Assembly (NCBI GenBank): GCA_002261195.1
Contig: MVBO01000002.1
Location: 300,639 to 364,638, forward strand
Length of the DNA stretch: 64,000 bases
Direction of reading: 5' to 3'
Source of the DNA: Bifiguratus adelaidae
Lineage: Eukaryota > Mucoromycota > Endogonomycetes > Endogonales
Shown: positions 56,149 through 64,000 of the stretch, piece by piece
How positions within the stretch are numbered: the first letter of the stretch is position 1
Layout: every line of letters starts with the position of its first letter
Notes under the pieces: generated by a model
Told to the model about the DNA's origin: nothing
The model's input: the letters and a program-made list of their open reading frames with translations, nothing else
The model's database searches: none
Translations under genes and position numbers: made by a program

Positions 56149-57347
56149 ATGTAGATTTTCAGTCACCTTGTTCTCTAATAAGTGTTTGCAATGTAGTTGT
56201 AAGACCACATTGACTGCCATGCCCTTCGCGCTAAACGTAGAAAGCTTTAACAAGGAGTATATTTGTTTGGTACCTTCAAGGTGTGTTTGAATGTCGCGGC
56301 CTATGAAGCCGCGTTGCATGAGAGAAGGAATATACAAGAGGGCCTATCATTTGCTATTTACACGGATGTACAGCAACAGCCAAAGAGACGTGTCGGGTAT
56401 GAAGGTATCATCGGTTTCGTTTCGGACAATTCCAAGTGATGTGCGTAGCGCTTCCACAAATCGAACAACTGTTTTTCCCCATCCTTGTTGGCAGTCCGGT
56501 CATCTTTGCCCTCTTTAAATATCCATCATGCCCCTTATTTGATGGCTAAGCACACGTTTCGACCCATTTGGAAAGTTTGGACATCCCCACGCATCAACCC
56601 CACACTTGTCCCAAATTCGGCAAAGACCATGCCATCGCCGCGTCAGAACCGTTCAACCTGGGAACAACGCAAACAGCTTATGGTTTATCAAAATGTCTGC
56701 GCTTGCTTATCGCGGTTGTACACATACACAGGTCTGTTGGATAGACTAGGACAATTGCGGTAATTTTGGAAGCAAAAGGGCGAAAGGTCGCTTATTGAAC
56801 GAAAATGAGCACCGTGAAGCTTGTGTTGATAATCTTGTCCCTGAATGCCCACCAAGACCTTGTTCTCAGAGATTCCCCAGAGTGTCAAATTGTTTGGGAA
56901 TACAGGTGGCGTTTCCGCGGGTGCGGGTGGGGTCAATGTCATTTGCTGCATGCATGATGTTGACCGAGCTTGTCCGAGTCTCATCGGCACATCGGTAATT
57001 GCCTAATAGAGGGCTCAAATTGCAAGCCTCCGTCACCCTGAGATGCTTTGCTTAAATCGTCCTTACTAATAATATAAGGGGTGGCATGCAATCACCCATA
57101 TTTGGTCACTGATGGATGTGGAAGATTCATCTAACAGGGCAACTTGCGTACATGGGCAACCACGTCTATGCATCCGGATTAACCACAACAGGACTACATT
57201 CTGTTAATCTCGCCGGTAAACAACATTGCACTATGGAAGAATGAACATTTTTTTGTGATATCTAACAGGGCAACGGTCATTGCAACCGCGTCGCCGTAAG
57301 TATAAAGTCGGCGCAAAGAACCGAGCCGCGAATGCAAAGCATGTAGC
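56149..57347. other. Intergenic region between convergent RAB11 and ENO1
   Basis: 1.2 kb of 3' flanks with no supported gene. Small frames at 56542-56763 (+) and about 56688-56984 (-) overlap each other and have no recognisable relatives. A two-copy direct repeat lies at 57129-57292. Confidence 0.45.
57129..57292. repeat. Two-copy direct repeat beside ENO1
   Basis: ATCTAACAGGGCAAC occurs at 57129-57143 and 57260-57274; each copy is followed, after 8-12 bases, by CAACCRCGTC. The two units are 131 bp apart in the enolase 3' flank. Function unknown. Confidence 0.6.
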
Positions 57348-58721
57348 TTACAAATCGTGAGCGAGGACAAAGTTTTCACCAGCGTAGATGGCGTCAGATC
57401 CCAATTCCTCTTCGATGCGCAAAAGTTGGTTGTACTTTGCGAGACGTTCGGAACGGCAAGGAGCGCCGGTCTTGATTTGACCGGTGCGGAGACCAACAAC
57501 GAGATCGGCAATAGTGGTATCTTCGGTTTCGCCAGATCGGTGAGACACCATGACCCCCCAACCGGCCTTTTGGCACATGGTGGCAGCTTGAATAGATTCG
57601 GTGACGCTACCGATTTGGTTAACCTTCAAGAGGAGGGCATTGCAAGCCTTCTTCTCGATAGCGTCCTTGATACGAACGGGGTTGGTCACTGTCAAGTCAT
57701 CACCAACAATCTGGAAGTTGCTGTTTTGGGTAAGGTGGGCCCAGGAATCCCAGTCATCTTGGTCGAAAGGATCTTCAATGGAGACGATCGGGTATGAAGA
57801 GCTGTATTCGGCGTAAAGCTTGGAGAGTTGTTCACCGCTGAGGTAGGTGCTGGGGTCCGACTTGGGGTTTTTGAAATCCAAATCGTATTTACCATCCTTG
57901 TAGAATTCGGAAGCGGCACAGTCCATGCCAATCTTGATCTTACCGGTGTATCCGGCCTTCTCAATGGCGGCTACGAGGAGATCAAGACCCTCCTTGGCGT
58001 CTTTGATGTTGGGAGCGAAACCACCCTCATCACCAACATTGACGGCATCTTGGCCGTACTTGGCCTTGATAACGCCCTTGAGAGTGTGGTAAACTTCAGT
58101 ACCCATCTTCATGGCCTCGGTGAAGGAGGAGGCACCGGTGGGCAAGATCATGAACTCTTGCATAGCAAGGTTATTACCGGCGTGGGATCCTCCGTTGATA
58201 ACGTTGAAAGCGGGGACAGGAAGGACAAAAGGCTTCTTGCTGCCGGCGAGGTCAGCAAAATGTGCGTAGAGTGGAATGCCCTTCTCGGCGGCACCAGCCT
58301 TTGCGACAGCCAGAGAGATACCAAGGATGGCATTAGCACCATACTTGGACTTGTTATCGGTACCATCAAGCTTGATCAAGAACTCGTCAACGGCCTTTTG
58401 ATCGGTGACGTTGATGCCTGCCTTAATCAAAGCGGGTCCCAAGTGTTGCTTGACGTGCTCAATAGCCTTGGTAACACCTACGCGTACGGTCAAAAAGATG
58501 TCAGTCCTAGGTTCACGTAGCCCTATCCGCAACACATTACCCTTGCCAACGTAATCATTCTTCACACCATCTCGGAGTTCCAACGCCTCGTGGACTCCCG
58601 TAGACGCGCCAGACGGAACGCTGGCACGGAAGACACCCTTGTCGGTGGTGACTTCAACCTCAACAGTGGGGTTACCACGAGAGTCAAAGATTTGACGAGC
58701 GTGAACTGCATTAACAGACAT
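57348..58721 (-). CDS. ENO1: Enolase
   Basis: Enolase converts 2-phosphoglycerate to phosphoenolpyruvate in glycolysis. Exons 58541-58721 and 57348-58477 encode 436 residues, exactly the family length. N-terminal domain: [18 protein letters not shown] and [18 protein letters not shown]. The TIM barrel contains [29 protein letters not shown], the metal ligands in [17 protein letters not shown] and GDDLTVTNP, the catalytic Lys of [11 protein letters not shown], and [13 protein letters not shown]. The 63-nt intron (58478-58540) is a multiple of three without stops, so an unspliced message reads through; splicing restores the conserved YVGKGVTKA join. A TATAAAAG box lies about 43 bp upstream of the ATG. 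Confidence 0.98.
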   Translation of the reverse strand: MSVNAVHARQIFDSRGNPTVEVEVTTDKGVFRASVPSGASTGVHEALELRDGVKNDYVGKGNVLRIGLREPRTDIFLTVRVGVTKAIEHVKQHLGPALIKAGINVTDQKAVDEFLIKLDGTDNKSKYGANAILGISLAVAKAGAAEKGIPLYAHFADLAGSKKPFVLPVPAFNVINGGSHAGNNLAMQEFMILPTGASSFTEAMKMGTEVYHTLKGVIKAKYGQDAVNVGDEGGFAPNIKDAKEGLDLLVAAIEKAGYTGKIKIGMDCAASEFYKDGKYDLDFKNPKSDPSTYLSGEQLSKLYAEYSSSYPIVSIEDPFDQDDWDSWAHLTQNSNFQIVGDDLTVTNPVRIKDAIEKKACNALLLKVNQIGSVTESIQAATMCQKAGWGVMVSHRSGETEDTTIADLVVGLRTGQIKTGAPCRSERLAKYNQLLRIEEELGSDAIYAGENFVLAHDL

Positions 58722-59069
58722 GATGCAGAGAGATGAAAGAAATCAGAAAAAGGGCATCCCTTGCTTTTATAGCCGCCAGATTGTTGGGGGCTCTATCTGT
58801 TTACCGAGACCGCTTACCAAGGCGCAGTCACTATATTGGATTTTGGTGCGATTATTGCTTTAATCAGAATTTGAATCTGGCCATGTTTCTCCTTCATCCG
58901 CTCTCCTAGGTATAACAATAAGGCGTGTATCTCAATAGTTAGAGAGCGCGCCTGCTCTCCAGAATGAGAAGCCAATGCTGTTCGACAACAAAAGTTGGTG
59001 CGGACGCGATAATTGCCAAATTAGCATTATCAATGTGATCTTTTGGAAGAAAAAAAATTTGTACAATAG
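58722..59069. other. Enolase promoter region
   Basis: 348 bp between the enolase start and the AF10-like stop, both minus-strand genes. It contains the enolase TATA box; nothing else is identified. Confidence 0.5.
58764..58771 (-). promoter_or_regulatory. TATA box of enolase gene
   Basis: TATAAAAG on the minus strand, 43-50 bp upstream of the enolase ATG at 58721. Consistent with a strongly expressed TATA-containing promoter and a very short 5' leader. Confidence 0.6.
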
Positions 59070-61561
59070 CTAGATGCCCATGACAGTTTTACGCCATTCA
59101 CTTGCGTTCGGATGTGGTTCGCCTGGGGGAGGAGTCGAGGTGGTGGAAGTATGCTGGACAATAGGTGATGCATTGACTGAAGTCACGGGTGCTGGTTTGG
59201 GTGTTTTCTCCATGTCGTCGATATCAGCCAGGACGCGCTCGACGACACGATCTCGTCGTTCAGTGTCAATCTTTGTACGCCTGATCATGGCAGCAAGCTC
59301 TTTGATGTATTCTTCACTCTTACTGACCGTGAAACGGCCACACTCTGGTAAGAGGATATTGAGATTTTCAAAGATGGTAGCGAAATTGCTCTTCATCGTC
59401 TTCAAGCTACCCGACACCTTGGTGTGTTCTTGTCGCATGTTCTCAATCATACTAATTGTGCGCCTTTGCTCCTCTCGCAAGCTCTCCAATTCCCGCTCTA
59501 CTCGTTCTTTGCTTGTGTTGATGCGCAAGATCTCACCTTGCAAATGGACGATCTGATTAAGAAGATCTACATTTGCAGCTGGTGTAACGTGTGCCGCATT
59601 GACCGTGCTGGAATTGATGGTGGTCGAAGGGATGGTGGTTGCGTTGTTGCCGCTGTTGGCGAGGTTCAGCTCAACAACACCTATAAAATAACGAATGGTT
59701 ACGCTCCACCGACGCAGACATGTTCAACTCACGTTGTAAGGTGGGTTCCAAATTGCGCATCCACGTCTGGATAATGTCGGTAAGCTCACTCAGTTTCCTT
59801 TCGGTATCATTGCCATTCGGAGGCTCCACATGATTAAAGTAATTGCTGGGTGTGCCAGGTGCATTGTCTAGTTTGGGTGTGGACGAGCGTTGGGGTATCA
59901 GGGTATCGGATTTCGAAAAGATCTAGCATGGGTTCAGCGACTCTCTTCCCTGTATCTCATCGAATGCCTTACATTGGTGGTTGTGGTGCTTGAGTTGTTG
60001 CGCTTGGGACCTGCACCTGCAGGTATACTGGGCGTCACCTTTCTGTCGCCGAAAATGTTTGGTAGAGGGTTTGTGCCAGGGGCTGATTCGGTTTTGAAGG
60101 ACTTATTTGCTCCCATGGATAGAGAGGGAGGCGGTGCTTTCGAAGATAGACCGAGCGATGATAGCGGGGATTTGCCACTAGAGAGCCCAAGCCCCTGGGA
60201 AGGAAGTCCGGGCGTGAGACTATTGCGAGATGGCTTTTTCTGTGTTCCTTCAGATGGCTTGGAAGTCACTGATTTTTCGGGAGGCTTTGTGGCGGGATCA
60301 CCGTGACTAGATTTGCGATTGGCTGTGGATGGTGATCGGTCCTTTGGCACCTTGTTGCCTCCATCTTCATCCATGTCATGATCGTCGTCATCCTCGTCAA
60401 CCTCGTCACTCCTTGTGGACGAGGCCTTGGACGCCGACTGACTGCGACTTGTACGCCGCTTCTTTGGAGCCAATTTCCGCTTTGAATGATGATCTGACTC
60501 AAGTGAATGTTCATAATCATCCCCATTTTCGTAGTGACTATCATCGTCGTCCCCTTCGGCATCCTCATCCTCATCACTTTGATCCGATCCATCGGCATCC
60601 TTGTCTTCATCATAATCTTCATCATCATCTTCGTCCGATAAAAGTTGTTGGACGTGTCGCTTCCGTGGCACTTGCGGGGCAGGACTCGTACTTCTGCTGT
60701 TGGAGTTGTAATGCTCTTTGCAGTATATCCGCGTGTCCTTTTCGCTCATGGACCTTGTTAGATCCATATAGCGCTGAACGGCACATGCAACGTGAAATGT
60801 CCTGAAATTGGACATGATTACACATTTGAAGACGATTCAGCAAGCGCCTTACCTTGCGCATTTCGATGAAGTGTCCTTGTCATGTTGACAAGTCACGCAA
60901 AGTCCTGTTGTCTTTCGGCACAAGTAACACTCCTGGTAGCGTCCCAAGGAGTCCATCAGACATATTTCATTACGCGGTAGAAAGCCATACCTGCTGCCGT
61001 AACCTCGAAGCATCAAACTTATACACACCATCCTCTTCAGTGACGCCTGGATCAAAAAATTGGCAGACAACATGCATGTATAAACCAGGGCTCGAGGTAC
61101 GCTTGACCGCACTCGATCGCATTTCGCAGCAAGCCAATTTCTGTCCACAGTGTGAGCAACAGCCTTAACATCATCCGCTCACCATTTGTTTCTTTCCCAC
61201 TCCGTCAGCGCATCGCTGACAATACCACTTGCCCTTGGGAATGGAACCGATTCCATAACAATCTAGACGAGGATGAGCCAAATTTCATGGATAATGGAGT
61301 GATGCTCACTTTGATGTACGGGTATATCGCAATCTAAATGATTCCGTTAGTGTTAAAAATAACCTGGGTTTGCGACGCCACGACTTACCCAGTCCGTCAC
61401 ACAAGACAATTTGATTGTTCTTTACACTTTTGCCATCACCGCATATCATGCAGGCCGCCTAAGGGAGGAGAGAACCAGTTACCAAATTAGACCATGTTTG
61501 CTGTCGGTGAAGCATTCTTCTAGCCACAAGGAGCATCACTTGCCTCATCAAGGTTCCTCAT
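59070..61561 (-). CDS. AF10/MLLT10-like PHD-ePHD protein with C-terminal coiled coil
   Basis: Chromatin-reader architecture. Exons: 61544-61561, 61389-61458, 61310-61333, 61183-61262, 60991-61140, 60853-60932, 59973-60801, 59733-59922 and 59070-59680; 683 residues. A PHD finger starts almost at the N-terminus: CMICGDGKSVKNNQIVLCDG, CDIPVHQNCYGIGSIPKG and KWYCQRC. An extended PHD follows: YMHVVCQFFDPGVTEEDGVY, ECYLCRKTTGLCVTC and TFHVACAVQRYMD. A long Ser/acidic disordered stretch and a coiled coil (EILRINTSKERVERELESLR) complete the order seen in AF10/AF17. Intron 1 uses a GC donor (GCAAGT, 61538-61543). The exon 4/5 border (intron 61141-61182) is the least sure. Yeast Nto1-like proteins also carry PHD-ePHD but with an N-terminal EPC-like part, missing here. 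Confidence 0.78.
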
Positions 61562-62055
61562 TCTGTGCCGAATTGAGCATTAGGATAACGGGGGGAAAAA
61601 AAAAAACAATGAACGCCAAATAGGATGGCTACACGAGGACGTTGCACGGCTCGAGCCCAACCCAAAATGGGGGACTGCTAAAAATTCAATCAGACAACAG
61701 GGTGCGGCTCTTTCGCACACTGTTGTACACGCAGTCCAGGGGCACTCCGTTTGTGTTTACTCTGCCGGGGGGAAAAATTTTTGGTTCGCCTTTTATATCT
61801 TTCCTGTGGCCTCCCCTAAGCATCTGTTGCCATAATCCGGACTGTTTATTTTAGAGTCGTTGATTGGACAAGATCTTACAGTGTCGGGTGTGGTTGGCTC
61901 TACGGGACCTTTTTCGGCCACGCGAGAGGCTCGTGTAAGTACAAGGAAAAAGAACGCGCTTGATGGAGGTGTGTAGGACGGTCGGGCGACAATAGGTGGA
62001 GTAAGTGATAAATAAGGGATGGATGTGATGTGAATGCTGCGGGCTTTGGCGTAAT
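61562..62055. other. Intergenic region
   Basis: Promoter of the AF10-like gene and 3' flank of the GT49 gene. Contains a G6A10-type homopolymer stretch around 61591-61606. No gene supported. Confidence 0.45.
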
Positions 62056-63526
62056 TCATTCTAGGCTTTTTATGGCCGCGCGGAAACCTCGTATCTTTGA
62101 GCATTCACGCTTCACATTGTCAGCCTTGGTGGTGTCCCAGGCTCCGGTGGCAATGAACATGCGAGAATACCGCAGACAAAGTTCCTCTCGGAAAGCATTG
62201 TACAATTTGCGATTGTATCGCCTCTGCATCAAGATCGTGAGTTCCAGGAACTGCACATGGCAAACTCGATACAACATACCTCCTTTGCACGGGTATCTTC
62301 AGGATAGTGATGGGTTTGATGAATGAGGAAGTCGCTGGGCAGAACCCAATAGTCTACTCCGGAAAGGTAAATTTCAAAGAGGCACGCGGCTTTGTTCGCA
62401 CCGTAGCCAATGAATCGTTCATCACACCACGGCGTACCCTCCTTCTTGTATACAATGTACGGCTCATAGCTGAAATTGTACTCTGTGACCTCATAATAGT
62501 CCTGATCAGTGTGTGCGCCGTACCATTTCGTATAGTTCGTACTTCCGTGTCCGGGCTGCCAAGACTTGTGGAACATGTCTATTTTTTGTTCTTGAACAAG
62601 CGATAAAAGCTGTGACTTGTCGGTCGGGAAAGTTTGCCAGTCAAGACCATCCTCGAGCTTGGAAAACTCGAATGCCGGAATGACAAGGGCATTCGTACCT
62701 TGACGAAGCATAGACATAAGTTGAGGATCGTTACGTATCCTGGTGCGGAAGTCGGTACAGAGGTGAAAGTCAACATCGAGCATGACCAGATAGTCAGACC
62801 GCGCAAAAAACTTTGCCACGTTCCTCCACATGTTAAATTGCCGATCAAAGTTGTCCACAATGAGGTGAATGTCGACATATTTTTGCATGTCAGGGTTCTC
62901 GTTAATTAACGCGTGCAAATCCGATATTATAAGGCCGCGATCGTCATCGTCATTGACGTGCAAAGCAACAGAAATCGGACCTAGGGAATGGCCATTCAAT
63001 AAAGATGGCCATCAAACTATTCTCTTGCTTACTTACCCTTGTATCGCGTCGCAAGGCGGCTTAGTACCGCAAAACGGTTGTAGGTGATGAGAGTAGCGAT
63101 GGTGATGTCTTCCTGTTCAGGCTGTTGTTCGGCTTTGAAGTAGTAAGGTATGACGTGCGATGGCCCCATAGCATCATCAAACAGTTTGGAAAGCATAAAA
63201 GCTTCTGTCATAGGATATTTCCTGCCTATATTACAATGAGACATTTAGCGCCTTGAAAACTGAAACAAAACATCAAATACCAAAAAGGCCCTTGCCCTAC
63301 CTTCGCTACTGGACCATGCCAGCCTGTGTTGCTCTGCAGAACCTCCTTGCAGTTCTAGACTCAGTCCATTTCCCGCTGATCTCGCCGAAATGTCTGACAA
63401 CCCGCTAGCGCCGTTTCCTTGGACAGAAACAAAGTACTTTGCAGTGTAGATGAGTGATGCCCCCACATACAAGACGAACAAGTATCGTATGGTGCGGCTT
63501 AAAGTCTGTGGTACTTCGAGACGCAT
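62056..63526 (-). CDS. GT49 (LARGE/B4GAT1-like) glycosyltransferase
   Basis: Type II Golgi membrane glycosyltransferase; the animal relatives build the matriglycan primer on dystroglycan. Exons 63301-63526, 63037-63225, 62280-62980 and 62056-62223 encode 427 residues. A short cytosolic N-terminus (MRLEVPQTLSRTIR) precedes a signal anchor (YLFVLYVGASLIYTAKYFV). The catalytic region has ITIATLITYNRFAVLSRLA, VDIHLIVDNFDRQFNMWRNV, SDYLVMLDVDFHLCTDF (DxD motif), then YEPYIVYKKEGTPWCDERFI with GYGANKAACLFEIYLSGVDY and VLPSDFLIHQTHHYPE, all typical of GT49. The C-terminus (RRYNRKLYNAFREELCLRY) is also family-like. The acceptor in fungi is unknown. Confidence 0.87.
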
Positions 63527-64000
63527 CTTGGACTGTGTGCGAATGCCAACTGCAATCGCTCAGTCTCAAAGAGGTGACAGCGTCGAGATGAAGGAGCAAG
63601 CGAAGTGTAGAGAACGCAAAAATTTGTTTCAGGGTGTGCGAGAGACCGGAATCCAAAAAAAGAGCTGCACACTAAAGATAAAACCCAACGTCGCGTGGTC
63701 AGAGTTGATGTAAAACGAAACATCCAAATAGTCAATGTGTGGGTGTGTGTGCGTGCGTAATTTGGGAAGGAGGGGGGCGCGGAGGGCAGGGGGATTTCAA
63801 GGAAGCGTCACTGAAGGGAGCACAAACGACTAGATGATTTAATTCATTGTGAGCTATTGTTAGCGAGTGAGGATACAGGGCACTCCTCAGGTGCACTTGA
63901 ACGCAATGGAAATATAGGGCTTACTGTGTGGACAAACACACACCCAGGTCCGTCTTTGCGGGCGGTTGGTCCCCTTTGGATCGTCTCCTCTTGTTTTCAT
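63527..64000. other. GT49 promoter region
   Basis: Upstream of the GT49 start to the window edge. Contains a TG-rich tract at about 63733-63758 and a G-rich stretch near 63771-63793. No gene is supported. Confidence 0.4.

Noticed and set aside
56542-56763. Small 73-codon + frame downstream of RAB11
   Set aside because: Has an ATG but overlaps an equally open minus-strand frame; no conservation can be judged.
57828-58520. 230-codon frame on the + strand opposite enolase
   Set aside because: Shadow of the strongly codon-biased enolase gene; no family resemblance.
60853-61140. 99-codon minus frame overlapping the AF10-like exons
   Set aside because: Wrong frame: it destroys the ePHD Cys/His pattern that the spliced reading gives.

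Overview
This window is nuclear DNA of a filamentous, early-diverging fungus, most likely Mucoromycota and perhaps Mucorales. Evidence: densely packed intron-rich genes with short introns (about 40-75 nt, GTAAGT-type donors), fungal-only genes (Zn2Cys6 and APSES regulators, a Rua1_C regulator, an SRF1-like protein), and features lost from most Dikarya, namely a U11/U12-20K minor-spliceosome protein and an intron with U12-type AT-AC signals. Genus cannot be fixed from the sequence. There is no operon logic, CRISPR array, phage or intact transposon; this is ordinary housekeeping chromosome.

Layout. 1-8 kb: clathrin light chain (runs off the left edge), phosphatidylinositol synthase, a hotdog thioesterase, TRAPPC13, a CPSF6-like RNA-binding protein, U11/U12-20K and a four-helix membrane protein. 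8-20 kb: a NagD-like HAD phosphatase, tRNA-Arg(CCT), a family-16 methyltransferase, tubulin cofactor B, a DNAJC9-like J protein, an unknown protein with a mitochondrial-looking N-terminus, COQ11, splicing factor ISY1 and tRNA-Pro(CGG). 20-35 kb: an unknown fungal protein, a MARVEL-like protein, PHAF1/UPF0183, exocyst SEC5, an FCP1/SCP-type phosphatase, a NIPA-like transporter, a WD40 protein and an SAM methyltransferase. 36-46 kb: a Rua1_C zinc-binding regulator, LSM12 (with the AT-AC intron), ribosomal protein eS26, a disordered protein, NOT3 and an SRF1-like membrane protein. 46-64 kb: a Zn2Cys6 regulator, a TLC-domain protein, a LOG-family hydrolase, an APSES protein, TIM21, RAB11, enolase, an AF10-like PHD/ePHD protein and a GT49 glycosyltransferase.

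How they fit together. Membrane traffic is well represented (clathrin light chain, TRAPPC13, SEC5, RAB11, PHAF1, PI synthase), as is RNA processing (CPSF6-like, U11/U12-20K, ISY1, NOT3, LSM12, eS26); neighbours are not visibly co-functional otherwise. Gene packing is extreme: three head-to-head pairs have start codons only 30-41 bp apart, and several convergent pairs are separated by 43-107 bp. The most interesting observation is the co-occurrence of a minor-spliceosome protein gene with a near-perfect U12-type AT-AC intron in LSM12. Exon boundaries were worked out by hand from splice signals, frame continuity and remembered family conservation; they are predictions.
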